Assembly (NCBI GenBank): GCA_021464415.1
Contig: CM038467.1
Span: 33,821,226-33,885,225, forward strand
Source: Lonicera japonica
Taxonomy: Eukaryota; Streptophyta; Magnoliopsida; Dipsacales; Caprifoliaceae
Direction of reading: 5' to 3'
Length of the DNA stretch: 64,000 nt
A model generated the notes under the pieces. That model made no database searches, had not been told where the DNA came from, and saw nothing but the letters and a program-made list of their open reading frames with translations. Made by a program: the position numbers and the translations under genes. Positions within the stretch are counted from its first letter, which is position 1, and each line of letters starts with the position of its first letter. This document shows positions 47,880 to 59,731 of the stretch, piece after piece.

Positions 47880-48820
47880 GAGTATTTTTTCTTATGTGCC
47901 TATTACCATAATTGTGTTATCAGCTGTATGATTTGGTCCAAACACCAATCCAAACTTGTTAATTGTGCTCCATGTCCCCTAAATGCTCAGAGCAATATTG
48001 GGACAGTAATGGAGTAATTGTTCCTATGTGCCTGTTACCATAATTGTGTTATTGTCTATTCGGCTGTATGATGGTCCAAACACCAATCCAAACTTGTTAA
48101 TTGCGTAATGGATTACTAGCCCCAGTAAATTAGATTACTAGTCCCAGTAATGGATTGCTGGTATCAGTAATGTATGCGTGTTTGTTTTGTTTTAAATTTC
48201 CTATTCCGGTGAATCATCCAAACCCAAGCACATAACTAAAAGGAAAAATAATTGAAACAGCCTTTAAGTAACTCTTTTAGTATGCCCATAAATACATGTA
48301 TTTAACAAATTAAATAACTCTATTGCCACAATTATATACATATATTTTTCATCTATGTTAAGCATGAACACGAGATATTATTCTGTTTGCTTATATTTTT
48401 GTCATGTATGAGCTTCGATCACTATTTGTCTTAATTTGTTGTATAATAGCCTCATAATATGAACCTTCATATTAACAGGTCAGTAGGTTCATATTTAAGC
48501 ATTTGGTAGTTGAGTTCAGTTAAATTGAATTGTGATTTCATACCCTTTGTTCTATGTGGACCACAATTGTGTTATGGTCTATTCGACTGTATGAATTGGT
48601 CCAAACACCAATCCAAACTTGTTAATTGTGCTCCATTTTTTCCCAAATTCTCAAAGTAATATTGACCGCGTAATGGATTACTGGACCCAGTAATGGATTA
48701 CCGGTGCCAGTAACATATGTGTGTTTGTTTTGTTTTAAGTTTCTTATTCCGGTGAATCATCCAAACCCAAACACATAACTAAAAGGAACAATAATTGAAA
48801 CAGCCTTTTGGGCAAAACAT
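47880..48820. repeat. duplicated leader-intron segment with palindrome clusters I and J
   Basis: Two long copies (about 48030-48270 and 48555-48810) plus a partial one (47905-47980) share CCAAACACCAATCCAAACTT, then GTAATGGATTACT sites, then GAATCATCCAAACCCAA and AATAATTGAAACAGCC. Palindrome sites are at 48108-48170 and 48662-48720. Confidence 0.85.
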
Positions 48821-48957
48821 AAATTGAAACTAAAATTGTTGTGAAATTGAAACCCTAAACTTCAATTTCAATTCAATTCAATTCAACTTAATTAGGGCAA
48901 AACTGATATTTAAACTAAATTTGAAATTGAAATTGAAAATTGAGATTCAAGTCAGGG

Positions 48958-50645
48958 ATGCCTCCGAGAGCGTATCCGACCAGGAAGAAGTTGCGCCCAA
49001 AGGTGCAGTACGATGAGCTGCAACAGGCCTTGTTACGCGTGGCCTCCTAGCCCTCCTTCCAGCCATCCGCCGAGCAGCCCTCTGCCCAGCCATCTCACTT
49101 ACCGGCGTTGCCGCTGGTGCTCCCTACCCCGTCTACAAATTCGACCACCGGCAGCACCACCAGTGCCGGCCTTCCCGTACACAGCATTCGCTCCAGGCAT
49201 GCTGTAGCGGAGGCCACCATATCAGGTAATATACCCTTAGATCTCTTTAATTATAAATCGCAATTCTTATTCTTTGTGATTGACTAAATAATTTGTATGC
49301 TTTTATTTGTAGGTACGCAGGGCTCCTCTTATAACAAGAAGAGAGGATTCGTCACCGGGAAGAAGATGGCGGCGATCGTTCGTACGTCGGGGAAGTCCTG
49401 TGTGACATACGACCCTACGGTTTTCGGGCCGCCAAAGGAGGTTCGTTCCTGACTCGTTAGTGACATGTCGGCATTCTTAAAAGACCGAGCGCCGATGTTG
49501 TACCCGACATTTGGGGAAATGCCTATATTGGAACGAACAATGCTCTTCGACTACCTGTCGGTAAGTATTTTTTTCTTATTTTAGTTAACTTATTTTTTTT
49601 TCCTTATTAAAATTTATTTTTATTTGTACTAATGTTTCTTCCTGAGTTCTTGTTTGGTTTGTAGGAGAGTTGTGACATCGATCCTGCTGATAAGGCACTC
49701 GTCACGTGGATATAGAAGAAGGCTGCGGATCGCTTCAAAGATTGGAAGTACAAGATCCACAAGAATTGGCAAGAGCAGGGCGATGCTCCCATTCCAGTGG
49801 AGTTCATTCATCGCCCGGACCGGTGGCAGTGGTTATGCAACCACTTCAAGGTCAAGGATTTTCAGGTTATTTTTTCATTTATCTTATTTTTTTTGTTTCA
49901 TTTAATTTATATGTTTATAAATGCTTAAATAAATACAACTGTTTTTACAAGAATTGGGCACGCAGATGACCCAAATCCGAGCCTCCGAGAATAAGAAGGC
50001 TCACAACGGGGGGCCCAAGCCTTTGTCCTCCGGGCTCATGACCTGAAGCAGAAGGGAGACCAGGCGCCTCAGCTCACTACATATGTTGAGGTGTACAAGA
50101 AGTATGACCCGGACCAAGCGGTAAATCTTTTTTATACACCACTTTAATTATTTTTTTTCAAAGTATTATTATTTAGTTAGTACAAGAATTATTTTTTATG
50201 CAAAACTTATTGTTATTTGCAGGCAGCCATTCAGTCTGTGAGGACTGCTGAGGTGGAGAAGATGATGGCCGATTTGCCTCCAATCGATGAAGCGTCGGAC
50301 GGTACTTCGCAGGCCAGCGCCCCGGCCCTGGTCCTCTCTTACGAGACCCAGGTCTCTGTCCTTGAGAGAGCAGTGGGTCCTTCGAGAAGGACGAGGGTGA
50401 GTGGCTTAGGGAGCGGCTCTGCAAAGCTGCCGCGGAAAGGAGGCCCATCATCGCAGACGGATAGCGACACATGTATGGAGCTCGTGGCTGAGGTTGCCCA
50501 GCTTAGGGCAAATCAAGTTGCGATACACGAGCAGCTTCAGAGGGAGAGGGCCGAGCGAGAGACGGAGAGGGTATATTTTGAGCGCAAGTTGCAAGCTCAA
50601 ATAGAGTATGTGATCAGAGCGGCCGGGATTCAATGTTTTATTTAA
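48958..50645 (+). pseudogene. tnpA-like protein of CACTA element (Ptta/En/Spm family)
   Basis: Five exons: 48958-49225, 49313-49560, 49665-49865, 49952-about 50122 and 50223-50645. All introns are GT-AG with consistent phase through exon 3. Exon 1 is a Pro/Ser-rich N-terminus (MPPRAYPTRKKLRPK). Exons 2-4 carry the plant Ptta/En/Spm domain: FKDWKYKIHKNW, HRPDRWQWLCNHFK, SENKKAHNGGPK and VYKKYDPDQA. Exon 5 ends in a coiled coil (AQLRANQVAIHEQLQRERAE). Proteins of this type bind subterminal repeats of their element. In-frame stops at 49048-49050 (TAG), 49450-49452 (TGA) and 49713-49715 (TAG), plus frameshifts in exon 4, make it non-functional. Confidence 0.85.
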
Positions 50646-50835
50646 TGTTTGAACAATTTCTCTTTGAACATTATTTATTAAATGGAATTGAATAAAATTT
50701 TGATAGTTTATTAGACATATATTTATTCAATGATAAATTGGGTAGGTCGAATTTGTTATTGAATATTGCAGGTGCGGCTGTATATATATGCGCAGGTGCG
50801 GCCGTACGGCTGCACACAAAAGCTATGATTAATCT

Positions 50836-51465
50836 AGATTACTACTAGCCCCAGTAATCTAGATGCCCAGAAATTTAGATTACTGGACCCAATAATCATG
50901 CTTACTGGCACCAGTAATCCAGATGCCCATAAACTTGGATTACTGGCCTAAGTAATCCAGATGCCCAGAAACATGGATTACTGGCCCCAATTATCCAGAT
51001 GCCCAGAAACTTGGATTACTGGAACCAGTAATCTAGATGCCCATAAACTTGGATTACTGGACCCAGTAATTTTGATGCCCATAATCTTTGATTACTGGCC
51101 CCAGTAATCCAGATGCCTAGTAATCATGCTTACTGGCACCAGTAATCTAGATGCCCATAATCTTGAATTATTGGACCCAGTATTCCAGATGCTCAGAAAC
51201 TTGGATTATTGGCACCAGTTATCCAGATGCCCAAAAACTTAGATTACTCGACCCAGTAAATTTGATGCCCATAATCTTCAATTACTGGCCCCAGTAATCC
51301 AGGTGCCCAGTAGTCATGCTTACTGGCACCAGTAATTTAGATGCCCATAATCTTGGATTACTGGACCCAGTAATCCAGATGCCCATAATCTTTGATTGCT
51401 GGACCCAGTAATCCAGATGCCGAGAAACTTGGATTACTGGCACCAGTACTCTTAATTACAGGCCA
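50836..51465. repeat. 38-bp tandem array of palindromic units
   Basis: Units of exactly 38 bp: GATGCCCAKAAACTT-type spacer followed by GGATTACTGG, 2 bases, CCAGTAATCC. Spacer anchors fall at 50922, 50960, 50998, 51036, 51074, 51112, 51150, 51188, 51226, 51264, 51302, 51340, 51378 and 51416 with no indel; one earlier anchor at 50862 is 60 bp away (38 + 22). Units 51036-51188 resemble 51226-51378, a 190-bp higher-order repeat. It lies between the tnpA-like gene and the right CACTA end. Confidence 0.95.
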
Positions 51466-51479
51466 CGTTGAATTTTTTT

Positions 51480-52106
51480 TTATTTGTAACTACACTTTAG
51501 GCGACATAGGTAGGTGGCTTAAACTTTAATTTAGGTGACCTACTATAATATGTAGGTGGCCTAATGTAATGCTCGGAGACTAAGGATAATACATTAGTAG
51601 CTTAGGTATACATCTTATGAGACCGAGGATAATAACTAGGTGGCCTAGAGTACAACTTAGGAGATTGAGTAAAAATACCAACGTCACCTAGATTTACAAT
51701 TTAGACGATGAAGGAAAATATCCTCGTGTCCTAAAATTCATAACACCTATGTCGCCTAAATGTTTCTTTTCTACGACAGAGGATAAAAGGATACATCGCC
51801 TATTATTGAATTTTGTACGACGGAGGATAACAAATACGTGGCCTAAGATAAAAATTATACGACGGAATAAAAAATATGTGTGGCCTAGGAGTACATACTC
51901 TTACGACGGACGATAACATCATCGTGGCCTAAATATCAACTACGACGACGGAGTAAAAACACCCGTCGCCTAATATCTGGGGCGACTAAAAGTAGGCACC
52001 ATAGCTTGGGCGACGTAGTTACGTCGCCTAAATTAAGGCGACGGAAAAACATAACTTAGGAGACGTAGGTAATACGTCGCCTAAATCCCCTCCTCAGGTA
52101 GTGTAT
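51480..52106. repeat. CACTA right subterminal repeats and terminus
   Basis: Many copies of GGCGAC(G)TA / TACGTCGCC and GTGGCCTA variants, becoming more regular toward the end. The tip is CCTCCTCAGGTAGTG at 52106. Confidence 0.85.
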
Positions 52107-53484
52107 GATTTATTAGTCAATTTTACAATATCATTGGAGATGCTCTAACGGGCAATAATTTTCGAATCTTAAAAATGTATAAGTGATAAAGAATTGTTTA
52201 ACTAATATTTAAGATATTTTTTGAATGGTTAATAGTTCCTTAGACATGGATTATGACCTAATATTGCGTATTTATAAATATAATTATTGACTACAAATTT
52301 TATTACTAGCCAGTAATCTTTCAACTTTTGGATCAGATATGTTATACAAATATGATATCTATCTGATTTCAAATTTGGATAGGGATCAGCAATTTGTATA
52401 TATCCGTTTGGATTCACGGATTAAATTGAATTGTTATATTCAGTTGTTATATTTGATTCATGTCCGATCCATTGACAAACCTGTTTTATAATGTTGTGGT
52501 TTTTCTTTCTTTTTAATTTTTATATTTGAATACATCATCCGATTCGTGTGTGTGTGATGGAATATGTCCGATCCATTGACAAACCTAGTTTTATATATGT
52601 TGTGGTTTTTCTTTCCTTTTTAATTTTTATTAATTAATATGAAATAACACCAAGTTTCATCGTTGTTTCAATGCCAAAATCTTAATTTTTATGTTTAAAC
52701 AAAATAACTCGCAGTTGAAAGTTCTTTGTTGATTGTGATTTGTTTATTTTTATATTTAACTTTAATTTACTAATACATATAATTAAATTTGATTTAAATA
52801 AACAAGATTATTAATATTTTGAACACTTAGCATAAGGTGTGTGTTACCTACACTTTAACATTGCTAACATTTGTTAAAAAATGTTGGAATTTATAGTTAG
52901 AATGGCATAAACTCCAAACTTTTTTACAAAATGTTAGGAAAAGTATTAATATTGTTCACATTTGAAGACGTTGTAAATTTATGGTATTTGTTTGAAATAT
53001 CATAAATTCTTGGCATTTTGTACAAAATGCAAAAAAAATATTAAATTGTCGGCAATGGAGAGTGCCACAAATTATCGGCATTTGAAATGTCAATATTTTG
53101 TACAAAATGCCGTAAAATTTGGTCTAGTGGCAAAATAATGCCGTAAAATGTGTTTTTTTGCATGTGTTTAAGGTTATGAATTTCAAATTCCCTCCTTTTG
53201 GTTTTATGGAAATTTTGGGCACAAGAGATTTACTGGTATTTTTTCGTAAATGTCAAAACTATTCAATATGTTTAATATATAGTATAGATTTAATTGAATG
53301 GTGTACTCCGCATGTGTATTTTAGCACTTAAATTGATAGATTATAACACTTAAATATGGTTACTACTTTTACATGTTTCGATGCTATGATGTCAAAGCAA
53401 GTATATATAACCCTGCATCAAAATAAATTTTTGCACCCTTAACGTTAACTTTGCACCCTTAACGTTAACTCCCTGCTCCATCAC
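52107..53484. other. intergenic between CACTA element and duplication copy B
   Basis: No gene recognised. One stray CCAGTAAT site lies near 52311. A direct repeat of GTCCGATCCATTGACAAACC lies near 52465 and 52567. A perfect 18-bp palindrome GCATTTTGTACAAAATGC (53013-53030) with a partial copy at about 53094-53110 suggests a small MITE. Confidence 0.5.
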
Positions 53485-53972
53485 TGATTAAGAACTGCAC
53501 TATTTTTTCAAATATCTTATATTAGTCTTCCTATGTGTTAGTTTTTAACGTATACATTCATAAACTCTACGATATGCTTTAATTTATGAAATTGGCATGT
53601 GAAAAAAAAATAGTATATCCTAGAACAATGTCTTTTTAATCATCTTAGCTCAGCAATATTACAACAGAATATAATAGACCAATTGTTTTATAGTCTAATG
53701 GCTTATTCCTAATCTCATAATAAGCTCGATCTCGATAATGGTTTTTAGCTTAAGAGACTATATGTGCTTGAAAACCCCACCGTATTTATACAATTCAACA
53801 TTTATTTAAATATATATTATAATTATACTTGATTTAACAACAACAACTCTTATGACCTAAATTGATCAACACTGGAAGCATGTTTCAAACACAGGCAACG
53901 CGTGGGTCTCATATAAGCGGGTTTCTTTTCTTTTTCTTTTTTTTTCTTTTTTTTCGAAAGGTCTTGTGTAGG

Positions 53973-56900
53973 TCACTCTTGCTGAATTCGAACTTGCTCA
54001 AGGATTGGTTTCCCTTTCATAGCTTGGATTATCATTTTCTCTATATATTCCTTATAGTTCATTGGAATGTATGCAGACTGTTGACTTGTACGTTCGAGTA
54101 GGTTAAAAGAAGGAGCCACAATTGTCTCTAGTGATGGTCCATGTGGCATTGCTATTGATAGCCTCTTAATTTTGTCATTCACAATTGCTCTATGCATCAC
54201 ACTCTTGTACTTCCCATTGCTATATATCTAGCAAATTAAAAAAAGAAAAATCAGTACGAGGGATAAGCAACGGTAAAGCATGTACGATTAATTTCTAACA
54301 AAATAATACACGTACAATAGCTTAATGCATTGTTTACCTTGCTATAAGTCATTATCTCTATGGTAATAACAATTTTGTAGATAAACACAAATAGAACAGT
54401 GTAACTCGTAAGGGTTAATTACTTCAAAAAGAAGTTACATTAATTAATTTAAATGTTGAAAAATGATTAAGCTACTTAATCAAGTATTAGAAAAAATACT
54501 GAAAAGTAAAGATGTTACCTCATTTGTTATTAATCGTATGGTTTAAAAACACCAAAAGTAAGGAAAGATATGGAAAAGCAAAATTAATAAACATTTTAAG
54601 ATTTAAACATCTTGTAGAAGCAGAAGCCAACCATATCGACAAAATCCCAAGCAAAACACACACTAAAGATCAATGAGCGTCTAGATTAATCTCAATCCAA
54701 GCCCCAAATACGTTAGTACATTGTGCATTTAGTTAATGTACACAATACATAAAATAGCTATATAGGAAATAATTATATTTAAGTTCCAAATTTAGGATAC
54801 ACATCAAATTGCATCCGAGAGTACTAATGCATTCATGACTAAGATTCGAACTAGCATTGCTAGCTCATTATATAGCATTGAAAAATTTAAATTATATACA
54901 TACCTCGAGTTGATCACCAACGTTGACGATAAAAGAATTGGGGATTTCATTAATAATAACCCATTTTCCATTGTGTTGAATTTGTAGACCTTCAACTCCA
55001 TTTTGCATAAGGAGGGTGAGTAGGCCATGATCTGTGTGGGGTGGTAACCCCATTGCTTCTTCAGGATTTGGACAAGGAGGGTATAGATTCACAGCAAATA
55101 TCTGTAAACCAGATTCCAAATTCAAGGACTTTTTCATGTCTGTTTCTTCTATTCCCAAGCTCTCCATTACTCCTTTCATTAACTCCATCGCCACTTCTCT
55201 ACTTCTTTTGCAATACTCAAATGCTATTTCACTTTGAAAAGCAATGAAGAGAAAACTATGAGCCTATAATTTTTTAAATTCAAATAATCGTCTCCAAAGC
55301 GACCTATAATGGTTATTATATAATTGATTGTAGAACATATGGCACAATGACGTGTCATCCATGTATGGGTAAATAGTGGAACTTGCAGAATCCAATGAAT
55401 TTGCTTAAGTTTTAAATTTTGTCAATCTTTTTAGAAAATATTTACAACTTTTTTCTCTATGATAAACACATAAGATTGTCATTCATATGCTCATTTTTCG
55501 AGTCGTTTGACGCGGTTATTTCACTAAAGCTTCTTGTTTTGCTAACTTATCTCGCGATTAGTCTCGTAGCACTTTTGTATTTAATATTGCATAGAAAGGC
55601 ATTTTTATAGTTATTTTGGTGCCACTAGATCTCAAGAAATGCATTGTGCATGAATAGATGATCTAGACCCATGCTTGTTGCTTTATGTCACATTCCTTCT
55701 ATTTCTCATCTACAATAGCTTGCTCAAGGAGATAGTTTTTGCTAAGAAAATTGTCATATTTCATATAATGTATTACTTTATTTAAAGTGGTTATTTGAGT
55801 ATGCTAGAGGATTATATACCCTTATACTTTAAATAGAGGGGTGAGGTAGATATTTCTTAGACTTAATTTTTATTTTTATTTTGCTTGTAGCTTGTAATAA
55901 TTCTTAGAGAGAGAAATGGAGTTCACTTCTACAATGCTTATCTCTACATTTATTATGGAGTAAATCATTTGCCAAGACTAAGGATGAAGTTTTCAATGTG
56001 ATTATTATGTCAGTTTGATCTTATTTCTTGGTTAGTATTGTTAAATATACTTGAATCATTCTTCTTTTCCATTTAGTCAGTCATTCCACAATTTTACAAG
56101 ATATCCCCATATGATGATTTGACTCTATATGCCAAGTATATCTAATTCTTAAGCATAAATGGGGAGATGATACGCTTGTGTATTTCTTGAAAGGTTGTGC
56201 TCTTCCAATATATGAAAGATTTACTTCTTTATATCAAGTATATTGAATTCTTAACTTTCATAGAATTACCATAAATTTTGGATTCCATTCCTTGACATTC
56301 TTAATGATATGGTGGGTGCTTTATACACTTTATGTGATGTTTTAGACTTATCATCTTCTTATTTAAGGTGTGACCAATAAAGAGGATCTCTAAGTTTATG
56401 TCATAAACAACAACACACCACTAATCAAGGATTCATTCTATATTTATCAAAGTAGTCTACAAGGATGACTTTATTTCCAAATAGAGTTTCCAAGCTTAGA
56501 CAATGGATGTTGAGGTTCTTCAGTTAACTTTTTAGTTGATCATTATCTCAAACATGTCAATTGCTTAAAAGAAAAACTAACCATGAGTTCTCAAATGCTT
56601 AGCAATGTTTTATCTTTTATTTAATAAATTTTTTTTTATCAGTATCTTGTTTTAGCATTATACGGGAATAAGTTGCTCATGCTTCGCACCCTTTGCTACA
56701 AGATAATGGTCAGAAATTTAGCTCGGTTGAGTTTTGATTACACCATCTCTTTATATGGCATTATGCAGGAATTAGTTGTTTAGGCTTCGCACCCTTTGCT
56801 TTAGAGAAGTGTAGTACAATATCCATTTAGGAAATGCATTTGAGAACCTTGTATGGGATCATTTTCACTTAACTTTGCTTGCAAACTTATTTTGATTGCA

Positions 56901-59731
56901 TTAACCCTTTCTCAAACTTTGTTACACTAACTGTTAATTTATATTTAATATTCTAAACTCAACCCACTTCTTAAAGAATTAAAATCGACTAATCCGTAAT
57001 CCATTCCACATTTTTCCTACTATCCTTATGGTTTGATACTTGGACTTACCGAGTTATATTACAACTTGACGAATTTGCAACACAATATTCTCGCGGCATC
57101 ACTCAGTTATAATTATTTATATGTATATCAACAAAACCGCTGGAGTAGAAATATATATTAAATTGTGTATATTTTTACTGTAACTCCGGTTTTACTTAAA
57201 AATTATACATAATGATTGTTACTGTAATTTAGTTAAAACTTAAAAGGCTAGTTTGTTTATTTGTTTGTTCACACCTCGTTAAATCTTTAATACAAACTCA
57301 TTCAAAATTTATTATTTCTTTTTTTAATAGTCCTAGTAAGTTTAGCCTTGTTTTTATTTACTTTGTTAAGTAATATATGGTAAAGTATGAGGAAACCTAG
57401 TAGGACTAGGAGTACGTATATGAAATACTTATAAAATAAAGTAGGTTAACGAATCTTAGTTGTAATGATTTCTTTAAAGACAGATAAGATAACATAGAAA
57501 GATTTAAAATATAAAAGGCAATGTTTTGCACGCGGCACTAAGTTGACTAAACCTAACCATGCATATTTTGTGCCTTATGTAATTATATATAATTTTCTGG
57601 GATTGCTTTGTTCTTGTCAACTTTATACTTGGGTCAAAGTTCATGCTACAACAAAATGGTATTTAAGGATTGAAAACTAATATCAAGGCCTAACAAGTTA
57701 GTATATAACAGACTGATATATCAGGGTGAAAAAGGCTGGTGTCAAATGATATTAAACTGGTACTAGCACGCAACATGATTAAAGCTAATGTGATTCCATT
57801 CAACCTTTTATTAACACAGAAACAAACAGAATGTTAGAAGGCAAAACATCAAATTCCATTTTTTTTAATTCCAAACTTTGATTCATATAAAATTAGTTGA
57901 ATTACATTAATAGTAGATAGAAAGTTGTCTTAGTAGCTATGAGTAGGGGTGTTCACGGTCCGGTTAACCGGACCGTTTGCCTACACAGTGGACCTGACCA
58001 AATGCTTCGGTCTTTGAAACTTTGGGACCGGATCAGACCAATAAGCTACTAAAGACCGTACTGGACCAGACCGTCTTGATTGGGCCGATCTTGATCGGTC
58101 CATTCGGTCTGTGCTTTACAACGGATTCATCTACCTCACCTGAAAATTATGGTCGGAAATCTAAACCAAAATAGAATGAGAAGGAAAAAATTAGAGAGAG
58201 GTGGGTACAGTGAGGAGGAGAAAAGCATAACAAGGTTGGCGGCGAAGATGGAGAAAAATGGTGTGATGGACGTTGACGATGAAAATAGCAAAGATGGTGG
58301 AGGTTGTCGGCAAAAATGGTGTGAGAGAGAGAGAGAGAGAGAGAAGAAACTCGTGTGGAGAGGAAAATTTAAGGAAGAGAATGTATATTTTAGAAAGATA
58401 TATATATATGCATATATATATATATATTTTAAAATATACGTATATATAACAGTGAACAATGCAATGCAAGAGAGAGAATGTGAGAATAAAAAAAAGGAGT
58501 AAAACAAAAGTTATATAAATAATCGGTCCTTCCTATGTACATAATCGGTCCTATGTACATAAAAGTGTACATAAATCGGTCCTTCCTATGTACATAATCG
58601 GTCCTATGTACATAAAGGAAGGAGGGAATCACGTGGGTGGGTGAGGGTGAATGGGGGACTGAAGTGATGGTGCCTGGGTGGTAAGTTTATGTGAAAAATA
58701 AAAGTGTAAGAAACTCTCTCCTTCCTATGTACATAAATGCACATTTAAAAAAAAAGTTATATAAATAATCGGTCCGGTCCGGTTTTATAGATGTTTTTGT
58801 TTGAAAGACCGAAGACCGTACCGGACTACTTCGGTCTACAAAATTTTGAGCCAGACTGAACCATTGTATGTATAAAAACCGAAAAAAATCCTATTTTTTG
58901 GTCCGGTCCGGTTCGGTTTTTGCACACCCCTAACTGTGAGTCTGTGACTGAATCTAGATAGTCAGGATTTAGTCTCTGCTCCCGCACCCCATATATATAT
59001 AAAGAAGTCTTAAAATATCAAAAATAAAATAAAATGTATATATATTGTTGAGGAATGATTAATTATGTACCTGAAACCAGGAGGTTTTTTTGGGAAATGA
59101 AAGTCAGGATGAGAAATGACCTTGAGATAATCCCTCCAAAGAAATATTTTCTTTTTATCAGCATTGTGGAAGCTATTGCCACAACTTATTGGGGCCAAAG
59201 GGAGTTTGGCTTCAAACTCTTTCTTTTCCTCATCCTTCAAGTTGAAAAACTCATCAGCTGCATCAAACACCCCCTTTGCAAGTCCCTCTGGTACTCCATG
59301 ATTGATTACCTAATTAATTAATTAATAATCCATGCAAATATACATTCATATTAGATATATATACACATTGAATATATGCGTATAGATTCGTGCGCAATAT
59401 TAAAAATTGATGTAAAACTATACAAGAGTCTAACTATGAGATATAAAAGATCTCAGTGTGACTAAACTCTATAGATATATAGATAATAAATAATGCACTT
59501 ATGCACATTACTTACCAAGAAGAAGCCCCACTCTTGACAAGCTTTGCCTAGGTCATGGATAACTTTGGACCGTTGATCAGGAGATCCCATGGTGAGCAAA
59601 GAAAAATCAATGGTGGGGATTGAATCTTCTGCATTAACAGATTCCAATCCGTTCTGATTTTCAAAATAAGGATGGGTTGAAGGGAGGAAGCTGTGCTCAG
59701 GTGTTTCAGCTATTGCTTTGATACTTGTCAT
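53973..59731 (-). CDS. 2-oxoglutarate/Fe(II)-dependent dioxygenase (2-ODD)
   Basis: Four exons: 59516-59731, 59071-59309, 54904-55231 and 53973-54227. All introns are GT-AG and phases fit, giving 345 aa, the usual length for plant DOXC-type oxygenases. The N-terminal DIOX_N domain (IPTIDFSLL, CQEWGFFLVINHGVPE) spans exons 1-2. Exon 3 holds the iron ligands His and Asp in LPPHTDHGLLTL; exon 4 has the third His (SVMHRAIV) and Arg-x-Ser (RLSIAM) for 2-oxoglutarate. These enzymes oxidise small metabolites such as flavonoids, hormones or salicylate in the cytosol; the substrate cannot be read here. Intron 2 is 3.8 kb and contains a hAT-like element. A TATA-like CTATTTAAAGG lies about 85 bp before the start codon. 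No damage was seen. Confidence 0.92.
55232..57943. other. dioxygenase intron 2, proximal part
   Basis: Long AT-rich intron sequence. Near 56690 and 56785 a diverged direct repeat (GCTTCGCACCCTTTGCT) is visible. No domain or transposon end recognised. Confidence 0.45.
57936..58940. mobile_element. hAT-like non-autonomous element in dioxygenase intron 2
   Basis: Element 57944-58932 starts TAGGGGTGTTCACGGTCCGG and ends GCACACCCCTA. Flanks GCTATGAG and ACTGTGAG form an 8-bp duplication with two transitions. The ends are CCGGTCCGGTTCGGT-rich like the two related elements. The middle has GA and TA microsatellites and a tandem repeat of TCCTATGTACATAA(TCGG) at about 58520-58620. No transposase. Confidence 0.75.
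58520..58625. repeat. tandem repeat of CGGTCC/CTATGTACATAA
   Basis: Two copies, about 52 bp apart, of ATCGGTCCTTCCTATGTACA followed by TAATCGGTCCTATGTACATA, inside the hAT-like element. A further partial copy lies near 58720. Confidence 0.8.

Larger units (their letters stand above)
47356..52106 (+). mobile_element. CACTA (En/Spm) element, defective
   Basis: The right terminus at 52106 reads, inward on the minus strand, CACTACCTGAGGAGG, the diagnostic CACTA end. It is followed by subterminal repeats based on GGCGACGTA and TACGTCGCC (51480-52100). Matching subterminal sequence (GTAGGCGACATAC, ATACGTCTC, TATGTCGCCC) lies at 47370-47560, so this is taken as the left side, although its CACTA tip is degraded. 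Inside are a promoter, one tnpA-like gene (Ptta/En/Spm type) with stops, and a 38-bp palindromic array. No TNP2/tnpD transposase was seen, so the element would depend on another copy. Palindrome sites continue to the left of 47356, so the true element may be larger. Confidence 0.75.

Noticed and set aside
50836..51465. CRISPR-like array (regular 38-bp period)
   Set aside because: Plant nuclear DNA. The spacers are themselves near-identical repeats, and the array lies inside a CACTA element.
58136..58507. 117-123-codon overlapping frames on both strands
   Set aside because: They lie inside the hAT-like element and read GA and TA microsatellites.
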